Part shown: piece after piece, positions 1 to 8,535 of the stretch
How the letters are laid out: each line of letters opens with the position of its first letter
Numbering within the stretch: the stretch's first letter is position 1
Assembly (NCBI GenBank): GCA_964501785.1
Contig: CAZCUD010000009.1
Coordinates: forward strand, 62,001-126,000
Source: DATBSK01 sp964501785
Lineage (GTDB): Bacteria > Actinomycetota > Acidimicrobiia > IMCC26256 > PALSA-555
Direction: 5' to 3'
DNA length: 64,000 bases
Notes under the pieces: model-generated
What the model was told of the DNA's origin: nothing
Seen by the model: only the letters and a program-made list of their open reading frames with translations
Database searches by the model: none
Program-made: the position numbers and the translations under genes

Positions 1-73
1 CCCCGGGGCCTCTGCGCGCCCGCGGTGTCGGGGCGACCGCGCTGGGCAGCGGATTCCCACGTGAACGCTCAAG

Positions 74-79
74 TAACCT
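74..79 (+). promoter_or_regulatory. -10 element of a leaderless promoter
   Basis: The hexamer TAACCT lies 7 bases before the GTG at 87, leaving no room for a ribosome binding site. This is the actinobacterial leaderless arrangement seen repeatedly in this window. The rest of bases 1-86 holds nothing I can interpret. Confidence 0.55.
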
Positions 80-86
80 GACCACC

Positions 87-1868
87 GTGCGTCGAGGGGT
101 ACTGATCATCTCGGCGTCGATGGGCGCGGGCCACGACGGTGCCGCCAACGAGCTCGCCCGCAGGCTCGAGGCACAGGGCATCGAGGTCCGCGTCGTCGAC
201 TACCTCACGATGATCCCGTTCAAGCTGGGTGGATTCGTCCGCTGGACCTACCTGTTCCAGCTGCAGCGGCTCGCGTGGACCTACGACCTCACCTACCAGG
301 CGTTCAACCGTGGCGTCGGCGTCCTCATGTGGGGGCCGGTCGTGCGCGTCATGAGCCTCGCGACTCGCCGCGCGCTGCGGCGCGAGCTGCGCCGCACGCG
401 CCCCGACGCGGTCGTCTCGACCTACCCGCTCGCGTCGCTCGTGCTCGGCCGCATGCGAAAGAAGCGCTGGCTGCGCGTGCCGGTCGCCACCTATCTCACC
501 GACTTCGCGGTCCACCCGCTCTGGGTGCACCCGGGCGTCGACCTCCACCTCGCGGTGAGCCCGATCTCGGCCGAGACGGCGGCCAAGCGTGGCGGGCACA
601 CCAACGTGGCGTCGGGTCCGCTCGTCGGCGAGCGGTTCCGCGACGCGGTACCCGATCGTGAAGACGTGCGGCGCATCCTCGGCATCGAGCCGAACGAGCG
701 CGCGGTGCTGGTGGTCGCCGGGTCGTGGGGCGTCGGTGACGTGCCGAAGACGGTCGCGTCGATCACCCGGGCCGGCGAGGAGTACCACCCCATCGTCGTG
801 TGCGGGAAGGACGAGAAGCTGCGCGAGCAGCTCCTCGCACGCGGCGAGGGCGGCACCGTGCTCGGTTGGACCGACGACATGCCCGGCCTGATGGCCGCGG
901 CCGACGCGCTCGTCGAGAACGCAGGCGGACTGTCGGCGATGGAGGCGTTCGCCAGCGGACTCCCCGTCATCTCGTTCCAGCCGATCGCGGGGCACGGCAA
1001 GGACAACGCGCGCTACATGGCGGGCGCGGGCGTGAGCGCGTACGCGCACGACGACGACGAGCTCGCCGATGCGCTGCGACGAGCGACGACACCCGGCCCG
1101 GAGCGCGACCAGATGATCGCCGCCGCGCGAGGGCTCTTCGCCGGCGACCCGGCCGAGGACGTCGTCGACCTCGCCTCGACGACGAAGGCCGACGTGCTGC
1201 TCGTGCCCTTCCAGACACCGCGTGGGCGTCGTCGCCTCGTGCTCGCCGCCGCGTCGCTCGCCGGCGTCTACTTCGCGCTCACCGTCGGCGCCCACGGCGT
1301 CGCCGCCATCGGCGTGGGCGTCGCGAAGGCACCGAAGGGCATCGACGACACCATGTACGTCGGTGTGCGCGTCGACGGTCGCGAGCTGCGCCACCACGAC
1401 GTGACCGATGCGATCCGGGATCTCGGCGTCACGCTCGTCGTCGACGGGCAGACCGCCGGGCACGCGGGGGAGCATCTGGCCGAGCTCGCCGACGCGGGCG
1501 TCGACATCGCGAACGGCGGCTGGGGCAAGGGGCGCACCCTGCGGTGGAACCGGGCTGCCGACGACTGCGACAAGTCGTGGCGCGTCATCGCACGGACCTC
1601 TGGTGAGAGGGCCGAGGAGTTCGTCCCGGGGCGCGCGCTCGACGCGTTCGACCAGATCTACTGCCGCACCGGTGCCGGCAAGCAACGGCTCGTCCGCCCG
1701 AACGTGACGTTCGCACCCGAGGACGTGCCGAGCCCCGAGGAGCGGCGCATCTACCTCCTCGACGGACGCGATCGTGACCCCGTCGCCGTCGCCGTGGCGC
1801 TCGAAGACCTCGGTGCCCGCGCGGCCGCCGCGGGCCTGTCGATCCGACCGCTCGAGGACCTGCGCTGA
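87..1868 (+). CDS. MGDG-synthase-like glycosyltransferase fused to a degenerate polysaccharide-deacetylase-like domain
   Basis: Residues 1-350 form a GT28/MurG-type glycosyltransferase. The N-terminal motif SASMGAGHDGAA (9-20) is typical of the MGDG synthase family, and the C-terminal donor-binding motif ENAGGLSAMEAF is near residue 277. The likely role is sugar transfer to a membrane lipid or polysaccharide precursor. One hydrophobic segment (about 382-412) follows. Residues 420-593 resemble a polysaccharide deacetylase fold, but the catalytic TFDDG is replaced by VGVRVDG and the metal-binding H-x3-H region reads NGGWGKG, so this part is probably inactive. The gene with intact deacetylase motifs follows directly. 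The GTG start is set by the -10 element at 74. The sugar and acceptor are unknown. Confidence 0.8.
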   Translation: MRRGVLIISASMGAGHDGAANELARRLEAQGIEVRVVDYLTMIPFKLGGFVRWTYLFQLQRLAWTYDLTYQAFNRGVGVLMWGPVVRVMSLATRRALRRELRRTRPDAVVSTYPLASLVLGRMRKKRWLRVPVATYLTDFAVHPLWVHPGVDLHLAVSPISAETAAKRGGHTNVASGPLVGERFRDAVPDREDVRRILGIEPNERAVLVVAGSWGVGDVPKTVASITRAGEEYHPIVVCGKDEKLREQLLARGEGGTVLGWTDDMPGLMAAADALVENAGGLSAMEAFASGLPVISFQPIAGHGKDNARYMAGAGVSAYAHDDDELADALRRATTPGPERDQMIAAARGLFAGDPAEDVVDLASTTKADVLLVPFQTPRGRRRLVLAAASLAGVYFALTVGAHGVAAIGVGVAKAPKGIDDTMYVGVRVDGRELRHHDVTDAIRDLGVTLVVDGQTAGHAGEHLAELADAGVDIANGGWGKGRTLRWNRAADDCDKSWRVIARTSGERAEEFVPGRALDAFDQIYCRTGAGKQRLVRPNVTFAPEDVPSPEERRIYLLDGRDRDPVAVAVALEDLGARAAAAGLSIRPLEDLR

Positions 1869-1912
1869 GCGCCGCGGTCGCCGTCGGTGCCGTAGCCGCC
1901 GGCGCGACGGGC

Positions 1913-2644
1913 GTGGTCGCGGCGACGCACGCCGTCCCCGCCCTCGCCGGCGTGTCGCCCTTCGGCATCCGGTTCACGCCCGCGCTCGTCGGACGTGGCC
2001 GCCCGGGCCACGTCGCGCTCACGTTCGACGACGGTCCGGATCCGCAGTCGACCCCCGCGTTCCTCGCCGAGCTCGATCGACTCGGCTGGCGCGCGACCTT
2101 CTTCATGCTCGGGACCATGGCTCGCCGCGCGCCCGGCCTCGTCGCCGAGGTCGCCGCCGCCGGTCACGAGATCGCGGTGCACGGCGACGAGCACAAGAAC
2201 ATGCTGCGTCGCGGCCCGGCCGCGACCGCCGACGACATCCGCCGGTGCCGGGACTCGCTCGCCGAGCTCAGCGGCACGATGCCGACCTGGTTCCGTCCAC
2301 CCTTCGGGATCCTCTCCTTCGGCGCGCTGCGAGGCGCGCGGCGAGCGGCCCTGCGCACGGTGCTCTGGACGACCTGGGGTCGCGACTGGCGCAAGGAGGC
2401 GACGCCGCGCACGGTCACCGACGACGTGCTGCGTCGCTACCTCGACGGCGGCACGGTGCTGCTGCACGACTCGGATTGCGAGTCCTACCCGGGCTCGTGG
2501 CGCTCTGCGCTCGGCGCGCTCCCGATGCTCGCGGACGTCTTCGCGGGCCGGGACCTGGTCGTCGGCCCGGTGGCCGAGCACGGCATCGGCGAGCACCGCA
2601 GCCGGGGCGCGGGCACCGCTCGCACTGCCGCCTCGCACGCCTGA
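1913..2644 (+). CDS. polysaccharide deacetylase (NodB-type, carbohydrate esterase 4)
   Basis: This enzyme probably removes acetyl groups from N-acetylated sugars in an envelope polysaccharide. The CE4 motifs are intact: LTFDDGPDP near residues 34-43, the metal-binding HGDEH (H-x3-H) near 89-93, RPPFG near 127 and VLLHDSD near 183. Length (243 aa) suits a single-domain NodB protein. It lies 44 bases after the glycosyltransferase, so the two are probably cotranscribed and act on the same product. The start is uncertain: GTG at 1913 is the first standard in-frame start. A hydrophobic Ala/Val-rich stretch continues upstream in frame to a CTG at 1865, which would give a membrane anchor and overlap the previous stop. 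Confidence 0.85.
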   Translation: MVAATHAVPALAGVSPFGIRFTPALVGRGRPGHVALTFDDGPDPQSTPAFLAELDRLGWRATFFMLGTMARRAPGLVAEVAAAGHEIAVHGDEHKNMLRRGPAATADDIRRCRDSLAELSGTMPTWFRPPFGILSFGALRGARRAALRTVLWTTWGRDWRKEATPRTVTDDVLRRYLDGGTVLLHDSDCESYPGSWRSALGALPMLADVFAGRDLVVGPVAEHGIGEHRSRGAGTARTAASHA

Positions 2645-2653
2645 GCCGGCACC

Positions 2654-3577
2654 GTGTCGGACACGGCGATCGCGATCGTCCTCGCGGTCTCGGCGGGGTT
2701 CGCGTACGCCCTCGCGTCGGTCCTGCAGCAGCGGGCGGCGTCGGAGGCACCGCCCGAGCTCTCGCTCCGCCCGGGGCTCCTGCTCGCACTGGTCAAGCGC
2801 CCGATGTGGCTCTTCGGCACCGTCGTCGACGGCGCCGCGTACGCGCTCGAGGCCGCGTCGCTCGCGTTCGGGTCGATCATCGTGGTGCAGCCGCTCCTCG
2901 TGAGCGGCCTGCTCTGGGCGTTGCCGCTCACCACGATCGGACGGCCCGAGCGCGTCACCCGTCGGGAGTGGATCCCCGCGATCGCACTCGTCGCGGGGCT
3001 CGCGGTGTTCGTCACGGTCGGGGATCCGCACGGCGGTCGATCGCAGGCGTCGAGCCTCGCCTGGATCCTGACGATGCTCGCGTTGAGCGTCCCGGTCGTG
3101 CTCGCGGTGACGGCGGCCCGTGGCGCACCCCCTGGTCGTCGGGCCCTGCTGCTCGCGTTCGCGGCGGGCTGCGTGTACGGACTGACGGCAGCGCTGACGA
3201 AGTCGACGCTCGACCTGCTCGACGGCGGGGTGCTCGAGCTCTTCACGCACTGGCAGCCGTACGTGCTCGTCGCCGTCGGGTTCGTCGGCTTCCTGCTCAA
3301 CCAGAGCGCGTTCCAGGCCGGACACCTCGCCGCGTCGCTGCCTGCCATGGCGGTGACCGACCCCGTCGTCGGCTGCGTCATCGGCGTCACGCTCTTCGGT
3401 GAGACGCTCGGCGCGACGGGCCCGCTGGCCATCACCGCCACCGCAGTGGCGATCGTGGTGATGACGGTCGCCACGGTGAGCCTGGCCCGGTCTCCGCTCG
3501 TCGTCCACGCTCCCGAGGTGATCAAGCCGGAGCCGGGGCCACCGGGGCGCGCCGCGACGAGCCACGGCGATCACTGA
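2654..3577 (+). CDS. DMT/EamA-like multi-pass permease
   Basis: A 307-residue integral membrane protein with about nine or ten hydrophobic helices, opening with IAIVLAVSAGFAYALASVLQ. The arrangement resembles the drug/metabolite transporter superfamily, including NIPA-like members. The start is GTG at 2654, nine bases after the deacetylase stop, so it probably belongs to the same operon and may carry a precursor of the surface polymer. The substrate cannot be told from the sequence. The hydrophilic tail after about residue 280 is Pro/Gly-rich and probably cytoplasmic. Confidence 0.7.
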   Translation: MSDTAIAIVLAVSAGFAYALASVLQQRAASEAPPELSLRPGLLLALVKRPMWLFGTVVDGAAYALEAASLAFGSIIVVQPLLVSGLLWALPLTTIGRPERVTRREWIPAIALVAGLAVFVTVGDPHGGRSQASSLAWILTMLALSVPVVLAVTAARGAPPGRRALLLAFAAGCVYGLTAALTKSTLDLLDGGVLELFTHWQPYVLVAVGFVGFLLNQSAFQAGHLAASLPAMAVTDPVVGCVIGVTLFGETLGATGPLAITATAVAIVVMTVATVSLARSPLVVHAPEVIKPEPGPPGRAATSHGDH

Positions 3578-3601
3578 GCGGGTCACCCGCGGACGGGCGA
3601 G

Positions 3602-4504
3602 TCAGGTCTGGAGGTCGAGGACGGCCTCGGCGATGCTGCCGAGGGCCTCGTCCCAGGTGTCGGGTGCGGTCGGCTCGTCGAGTGGCACGATCACGAGCTT
3701 GGAGAACTCCACGCCGATGTACTCGCCGAGGCGCTCGCGCAGCCGTTCGGCTCCGACCGCGACGAGATCCTCGGGCTCCGCGCCGGGCCGCAGCGCGGCC
3801 AGCCGCGCGAGCACGGCATCGGGGACGCCGTCGCGCGCGTAGAGCACCATCGCTCCGTAGTGCTCGGGATCGATGGTGCGCCCGGCGCCGGTCGCGGCCT
3901 CGTCGACGACCGGGCGCCGCTCCGCGCAGTCGGCCGCGGTGAGGAAGCTCGCGAGCCAACCGTCGCCGAGGCGGCCGCAGCGACGCAGCTCGCTCGGCGC
4001 GCGCCCGCCGAGCCACACGTCCATCGGATCCTGGACCGGCTTGGGCCGCACGGTCAGGTGCTCGTAGGAGAAGTGCTCGCCATGGTGCTCGACGTCGTCC
4101 TCCGACCAGAGCCGGCGCAACAGCGGCAATGCCTCGTCGAAGATCGGCGCGCGCTCCTCGCGCGCGACCCCGAAGGCCTGGTGCTCGGCCGCGATCGGGT
4201 TGCCGAGACCGAACGCGGGGAGCGCCCGCCCACCGGACAACCGATCGAGCGTCGCCCACTCCTTGGCGAGCAGCGCGGGGTTGCGGCCGGGGAGGACCTG
4301 CACGCTCGTCCCGAGCTTCAGCCGCTCGGTGCGCGCCGCGGCGTACGTGAGACCGAGGACGGGATCGGGCGCATCGCCGGCGACGCGCTCCGACAGCCAG
4401 AGGGAGTCGAACCGGTGAGCCTCGAGCGCGTCGACGAAGGCACCGAAGCGCCCCTCGTCGCGCAGACCCGCGACTCCCAGCCCGATCCCGATCCGGACCT
4501 TCAC
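3602..4504 (-). CDS. LLM-class F420-dependent oxidoreductase (luciferase-like)
   Basis: A 300-residue luciferase-like monooxygenase-fold protein (TIM barrel). Recognisable stretches are RIGIGLGVAGLRD at the N-terminus, SLWLSERV, RTERLKLGTSVQVLP, and ALPAFGLGNP in the flavin/F420 region. Actinobacterial members generally use F420 rather than FMN, so reduction or oxidation of an unknown substrate with F420 is the likely chemistry. I chose the GTG at 4504 because the conserved fold starts right there. The reading frame stays open further upstream but would run through the hairpin at 4531-4579, where the sequence is not protein-like. Confidence 0.8.
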   Translation of the reverse strand: MKVRIGIGLGVAGLRDEGRFGAFVDALEAHRFDSLWLSERVAGDAPDPVLGLTYAAARTERLKLGTSVQVLPGRNPALLAKEWATLDRLSGGRALPAFGLGNPIAAEHQAFGVAREERAPIFDEALPLLRRLWSEDDVEHHGEHFSYEHLTVRPKPVQDPMDVWLGGRAPSELRRCGRLGDGWLASFLTAADCAERRPVVDEAATGAGRTIDPEHYGAMVLYARDGVPDAVLARLAALRPGAEPEDLVAVGAERLRERLGEYIGVEFSKLVIVPLDEPTAPDTWDEALGSIAEAVLDLQT

Positions 4505-4530
4505 CGTTCGCTCGTGCCCCCCACCGATCC

Positions 4531-4579
4531 CGCGTTGGAAGACCGAGCCACACTCTGTGTCGCTCGGTCTTCCAACGCG
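4531..4579 (-). terminator. long perfect hairpin, probable terminator
   Basis: Arms 4531-4547 and 4563-4579 are exact inverted complements (17 bp). The 15-base loop can pair further (ACAC with GTGT) around one mismatch, giving an almost continuous stem with a 3-base tip. It lies 7 bases past the stop of the acyl-CoA dehydrogenase and before the oxidoreductase start. There is no T tract. It could also be a repeat-type palindrome; I saw no second copy in the window. Confidence 0.65.
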
Positions 4580-4586
4580 GCGTCGA

Positions 4587-5801
4587 TCACGGGCGGAAGG
4601 GCTCGTACGGGCGCAGCTCGCGTCGTGCGATCTGCATGAGGTGGACGTCGTCGGGTCCGTCGACGATCCGAACGGTGCGCACGTAGGTCCAGAGCGCCGC
4701 GAGTGGCCAGTCGTCGGAGACTCCCGCACCGCCGAAGAGCTGGATCGCGCGATCGATCACCTGACCGGCGACGCGAGCCGCGACGACCTTGATCGCGCCG
4801 ATCTCGAACCGTGCGCCCTTCCCCCCGACCGTGTCCATGAGCCACGCCGCCTTCATGGTCAGGAGTCGTGCCTGCTCGATCTCGATGCGACTCTCGGCGA
4901 CGTCCTTCTGCACGACGCCCTGGTCGGCGAGCGGCTTGCCGAAGGCGACCCGCTGCTGGGCCCGTGCGCACATGAGCTCGAGTGCGAGCTCGGCCGCGCC
5001 GATCGCGCGCATGCAGTGGTGGATCCGCCCCGGGCCGAGACGGGCCTGCGCGATCGCGAATCCGCCGCCTTCCTCGCCCAGCAGGTACTCCGCGGGGACG
5101 CGCACGTCCTCCCACAGGGTCTCGCAGTGGCCGCCACCGGCGTCGTGGCCGAACACCGGGAGCGACCGCACGACTCGGAAGCCAGGTGTGTCGAACGGTA
5201 CGAGGATCATCGAGTGCCGACGGTGCGGATCGGCGTCGGGGTCGGAGACGCCCATGACGATCGCGAACGCACATCGGGGTGAGGCGGCACCGCTGGTCCA
5301 CCACTTGTGTGCGTTGATCACGTAGTGGTCGCCGTCGCGCTCGATGCGGCTCGAGATGTTGGTCGCGTCGCTCGACGCGACCCACGGCTCCGTCATCGCG
5401 AAGCACGATCGGACCTCGCCCTGGAGCAAGGGATCGAGGAACTGCTCGCGCTGGAGCGGGGTGCCGAACTGGTGGAGGATCTCCATGTTGCCCGTGTCCG
5501 GCGCCGAGCAGTTGGTCGCCTCGGCGGCGAGCGGGCTGCGCCCCATGAGCTCGCACAGCGGCGCGTACTCGACGTTCGTCAGCCCCATGCCGTGCTCGGT
5601 GTCGGGGAGGAACATGTTCCACAGGCCGCGGCGGCGGGCCTCGGCCTTGAGCTCCTCCATCACCGGGGGATGGAAGTGCGGGTCGCCCGACTCGGTGACC
5701 TGCTCGCGGTACACCGGGGTCGCCGGGTCGACCTCCTGATCGATGAACTCCCGCAGCTGCTCGCGCAGCTCCTGGGCGCGCGACGAGATCTCGAAGTCCA
5801 C
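4587..5801 (-). CDS. acyl-CoA dehydrogenase
   Basis: A 404-residue FAD-dependent acyl-CoA dehydrogenase that introduces a 2,3 double bond into an acyl-CoA. Family landmarks include MTEPWVASSDATN and INAHKWWTSGA in the flavin/substrate region, AFGKPLADQGVVQ, and FGGAGVSDDWPLA near the C-terminus. The sequence resembles the ACAD10/11-like subgroup used for long or branched chains; the substrate is not inferable. GTG at 5801 is preceded by TAGCCT (5813-5808 on the minus strand) with a 6-base gap, so the mRNA is probably leaderless. It is transcribed divergently from the CrtO-like gene at 5862. The long hairpin at 4531 follows its stop. Confidence 0.9.
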   Translation of the reverse strand: MDFEISSRAQELREQLREFIDQEVDPATPVYREQVTESGDPHFHPPVMEELKAEARRRGLWNMFLPDTEHGMGLTNVEYAPLCELMGRSPLAAEATNCSAPDTGNMEILHQFGTPLQREQFLDPLLQGEVRSCFAMTEPWVASSDATNISSRIERDGDHYVINAHKWWTSGAASPRCAFAIVMGVSDPDADPHRRHSMILVPFDTPGFRVVRSLPVFGHDAGGGHCETLWEDVRVPAEYLLGEEGGGFAIAQARLGPGRIHHCMRAIGAAELALELMCARAQQRVAFGKPLADQGVVQKDVAESRIEIEQARLLTMKAAWLMDTVGGKGARFEIGAIKVVAARVAGQVIDRAIQLFGGAGVSDDWPLAALWTYVRTVRIVDGPDDVHLMQIARRELRPYEPFRP

Positions 5802-5807
5802 GGCCGC

Positions 5808-5852
5808 AGGCTAGATCGAAGGCCGCGGCCGCCACCGGGGCCGCCGTACGCT
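5808..5852. promoter_or_regulatory. divergent leaderless promoter pair
   Basis: On the minus strand TAGCCT (5813-5808) sits 6 bases before the GTG of the acyl-CoA dehydrogenase. On the plus strand TACGCT (5847-5852) sits 9 bases before the ATG at 5862. The 60-base gap therefore holds two back-to-back promoters without untranslated leaders. Confidence 0.5.
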
Positions 5853-5861
5853 CTCGGGCTG

Positions 5862-6395
5862 ATGGGTGAGCTCGCGCTGGCCGGTGCCGCGACCTGGATC
5901 GTGTGGTGCGTCGTGTGCGGCTACGTCGCCAACCGCCTTCCGACCGTGCGCCTCCAGCGCGACGGACGACTCCTGCGCCTGCGGACGTGGGAGGACGAAG
6001 GGCGCGTCTACGACCACGATCCGGTGCGGATCAAGGCGTGGAAGGACCGTCTTCCCGAGGCCGGTGCCCTCTTCCCCGGCGGGTTCTCGAAGCGCCACGC
6101 CCGCTACGACCTCGAGCTCCTCGAGCGCCTCCATCTCGAGACGCGTCGTGCCGAGCTGGCGCACTGGTCGATGCTCGCCCTCGCGCCGACGTTCCTCCTC
6201 TGGATCCCGGTGCTCGGGATGTCGTGGTGGCTCGCCACCGCGATGATCGCCTACGGGATCGTCGCGAACGTGCCGTGCATCCTCGTGCAGCGGTACAACC
6301 GTGGTCGCCTCGCCCGCATCCTCACGCCGCGTGCGCCGCACGCAGCGGAGTCGTCGGCCGCGCCCGTCGGCCCGGAACGAGGGGAGCGAGCATGA
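5862..6395 (+). CDS. CrtO-like acyltransferase family membrane protein
   Basis: A 177-residue protein resembling the glycosyl-4,4'-diaponeurosporenoate acyltransferase (CrtO) family of staphyloxanthin synthesis. Family-like features are LHLETRRAELAHW in the middle and VPCILVQRYNRGRLARIL at the end of the last hydrophobic stretch. Hydrophobic segments lie near residues 3-22 and 108-146. No other carotenoid gene is in view, so it may acylate another glycolipid. The ATG at 5862 follows TACGCT by 9 bases. Its TGA overlaps the ATG of the hydrolase gene (ATGA), indicating translational coupling. Confidence 0.6.
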   Translation: MGELALAGAATWIVWCVVCGYVANRLPTVRLQRDGRLLRLRTWEDEGRVYDHDPVRIKAWKDRLPEAGALFPGGFSKRHARYDLELLERLHLETRRAELAHWSMLALAPTFLLWIPVLGMSWWLATAMIAYGIVANVPCILVQRYNRGRLARILTPRAPHAAESSAAPVGPERGERA

Positions 6396-7354
6396 GGCTC
6401 TGGAGCGACGACGTCGAGGCGATGCGGGGTGAAGCCCGCGACGCCGTGAGCGAGGGCTTCGAGCTGGTCAGCGCGATGCTGGGGATCGACGAGGCGGAGA
6501 TTCCCGAGGATCCGCTGGCGCGGACCGAGCTCGCGCGTGAGCAGTTCGCCCGCATGTACGCGCCGGTGCCCGAAGCGATCGACCGCGAGATCGCCGGCGT
6601 GCCGTGCCGCCTCTTCCTGCCCGACGAACCGCCGACCGCCGTCTACCTCCACTTCCACGGCGGCGGCATGATCATCGGTGCGCCGGTCATGAACGACCTC
6701 GGCAACCGCGATCTGTGCAAGCGCTTCGGGTTGGCGGTCGTCTCGGTCGACTACCGCCTGGCCCCGGAGCACCCGTACCCGGCAGGCCCGGACGACTGCT
6801 TCACGGTGGCGCGGTGGCTCGTCGACGAGGGCGGGGAGGAGCTCGGCAGCACCCGCATCGTCGTCGGCGGGGAGTCGGCGGGCGGCTACCTCGCGGCCCA
6901 GGTGCCCCTCCGCATGCGCGACGAGCTCGACGCGATCGAGCGCGTGCTCGGGCTCAACCTCGTGTTCGGGGTCTTCGACTGGGGCCGCAGCCCCAGTCAG
7001 CGTGGCGTGCGACCCCACACCGGACCGGACGTCCTCGATCCCGAAGGGATCGCGCACTTCGCCGACTGCTACCTGCCCGGGCGCACCGACGAGGAGCGGC
7101 GCGACCCGGCGATCTCTCCGCTCTACGCGGACCTGCGCGGCATGCCGCCGGCGCTGATGAGCGTGGGCACGTGCGATCACCTCGTCGACGACACGCTGAT
7201 GCTCGCCGCGCGCTGGGCGGCGGCGGGCAACGAGCTCGACCTGTTCGTCGCGCCCGACATGCCCCACGGGTTCATGGCCTACTCGTGCGCGCTCACCGAC
7301 GCGTGGGTCGCGCGCACCCACGCCTGGATCGCCGACGTCCTGGCGCGGCCCTGA
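6392..7354 (+). CDS. alpha/beta hydrolase (hormone-sensitive-lipase family esterase)
   Basis: A 320-residue esterase or lipase-type hydrolase. The oxyanion-hole motif HFHGGGMIIG and the nucleophile elbow GGESAGGYLA are clear, the latter placing the catalytic Ser in G-E-S-A-G. The acid and His are probably in GTCDHLVDD and DMPHGFMA near the C-terminus. All features match the HSL (group IV) family. The substrate, perhaps a short or medium acyl ester, is unknown. The start overlaps the stop of the CrtO-like gene, so an acyl-transfer/ester-hydrolysis pair is possible but only inferred. Confidence 0.88.
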   Translation: MRLWSDDVEAMRGEARDAVSEGFELVSAMLGIDEAEIPEDPLARTELAREQFARMYAPVPEAIDREIAGVPCRLFLPDEPPTAVYLHFHGGGMIIGAPVMNDLGNRDLCKRFGLAVVSVDYRLAPEHPYPAGPDDCFTVARWLVDEGGEELGSTRIVVGGESAGGYLAAQVPLRMRDELDAIERVLGLNLVFGVFDWGRSPSQRGVRPHTGPDVLDPEGIAHFADCYLPGRTDEERRDPAISPLYADLRGMPPALMSVGTCDHLVDDTLMLAARWAAAGNELDLFVAPDMPHGFMAYSCALTDAWVARTHAWIADVLARP

Positions 7355-7369
7355 CCGGCGAGCCGCGTC

Positions 7370-7846
7370 TCACTCGGGGACGAGGCCGCGCTTGCGGAGC
7401 GTCCACTGCCACTCACCGGTGATGCCGAGCCCCTTCGAGAGGTGCTGGATCGCGGCGACGGAGAACTGCACGAGCGACGTCGACGGCGTGCCGGGGGCGA
7501 ACTCGCACTCGATCGACCCATCGGTGGCCTCGACGCTCTGCGCGGCGATCCCGGCCGAGGCGAGCCCGCCCGCCATCCCTGCCGGGGACGTGCCGCGCGG
7601 CGCGAGGATCGACACCACCGGGCCCCCCTTGCGTTGTCGAGGCGCCCGGATGATCGTCCGCCACAGCGAGGGGATGTCGAGGCGGTTGAGCGCCGACACC
7701 TTGCGCATCCCGTCGCCGATGCCCGGGCTCATCCCCGCCGGGGCGATCTCGATCCCTTCGGGCGGTCGTCGCTTGCCGGCGACGTGCTCGTCGTAGGCCG
7801 CCGCGGCTTCGGCCACGTCGTCGGTGAAGAACCCGATCGGCTGCAC
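7370..7846 (-). CDS. conserved hypothetical protein
   Basis: I do not recognise this 158-residue protein. It has no signal peptide or membrane helix. A central positively charged stretch (IIRAPRQRKGG) precedes a Gly/Ala/Ser-rich section with GTSPAGMAGGLASAG. The C-terminal part alternates like a beta sheet. The GTG at 7846 is preceded by TAACGT (7858-7853, minus strand) with a 6-base gap, which supports the start and a leaderless mRNA. It is divergent from pdxH and convergent with the HSL hydrolase, so it appears to be a single-gene unit. Confidence 0.6.
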   Translation of the reverse strand: MQPIGFFTDDVAEAAAAYDEHVAGKRRPPEGIEIAPAGMSPGIGDGMRKVSALNRLDIPSLWRTIIRAPRQRKGGPVVSILAPRGTSPAGMAGGLASAGIAAQSVEATDGSIECEFAPGTPSTSLVQFSVAAIQHLSKGLGITGEWQWTLRKRGLVPE

Positions 7847-7888
7847 GACGAGACGTTAGCGAGCGGTGGCGGACCAGGGCGTCTCCCC

Positions 7889-7894
7889 TAGCCT
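7889..7894 (+). promoter_or_regulatory. -10 element that fixes the pdxH start
   Basis: TAGCCT lies 7 bases before the GTG at 7902. An earlier in-frame GTG at 7866 lies upstream of this element and would not be in the transcript, so 7902 is the preferred start. Confidence 0.5.
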
Positions 7895-7901
7895 GCGCCA
7901 C

Positions 7902-8516
7902 GTGGCCCCGCCGGCACTGCACGAGGACGACGTCCCCACCGATGCGATGGCCGCGGTCGCGGAGTGGGTCTCCGCGGCACGCGAGGGTGGCGTCGTCGAC
8001 TGGGACGCGATGGTCGTCGCGACCGCGACGACCGACGGAGCGCCCTCGGCACGCGTCGTGCTGCTCCGGGGCGTCGATCCGGAGGGTCTTCGCTTCTACT
8101 CCAACTACGAGAGCCGCAAGGGCCGTGAGCTCGACGCGAACTCGCGCGCGGCGGTCGTCCTGCACTGGGGGTCCCAGGGCCGCCAGGTGCGGGCGGTCGG
8201 ATCGGTCGAGCGGATGACCCCCGAGGCGTCGGTCGAGTACTGGAGCCGGCGCCCGCGCGCGAGCCGGCTCTCGGCCTGGGCGTCGCGTCAGAGCGAGCCC
8301 GTGGCCGATCGAGCGGTGCTCGAGCGCACGGTCGACGAGGTCACCGAGCGCTTCGCGGGCGTCGGTGACGACGTCCCGCTGCCGCCCTTCTGGGGCGGCT
8401 ACGTGCTGCGCCCCGACGAGGTCGAGCTGTGGCAGCACCGCGACGACCGCCTCCACGATCGCATCGCCTACGCGCGCACCTCGGACGGGTGGGCACGACG
8501 CCGGCTGCAACCGTGA
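7902..8516 (+). CDS. pdxH: pyridoxamine/pyridoxine 5'-phosphate oxidase
   Basis: An FMN-dependent oxidase making pyridoxal 5'-phosphate, the last step of vitamin B6 synthesis and salvage. Family signatures are ARVVLLRGVDPEGLRFYSNY at the FMN/phosphate site, SRLSAWASRQS for substrate phosphate binding, PPFWGGYVLRP, and the C-terminal WARRRLQP close to the canonical R-L-x-P end. The 204-residue length is usual. The start at 7902 is chosen from the leaderless -10 at 7889. The YhhN gene follows 19 bases after the stop and may be cotranscribed. Confidence 0.93.
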   Translation: MAPPALHEDDVPTDAMAAVAEWVSAAREGGVVDWDAMVVATATTDGAPSARVVLLRGVDPEGLRFYSNYESRKGRELDANSRAAVVLHWGSQGRQVRAVGSVERMTPEASVEYWSRRPRASRLSAWASRQSEPVADRAVLERTVDEVTERFAGVGDDVPLPPFWGGYVLRPDEVELWQHRDDRLHDRIAYARTSDGWARRRLQP

Positions 8517-8535
8517 ACCGGGCAGGCGGGGCCCG

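Noticed and set aside
1..86. Remnant of an upstream gene at the left edge
   Set aside because: No protein-like frame or structure beyond the -10 at 74 could be supported.
3578..3601. Short hairpin between the permease and the F420 oxidoreductase
   Set aside because: The GCGGGT/ACCCGC arms leave a one-base loop, which is not a sound stem.
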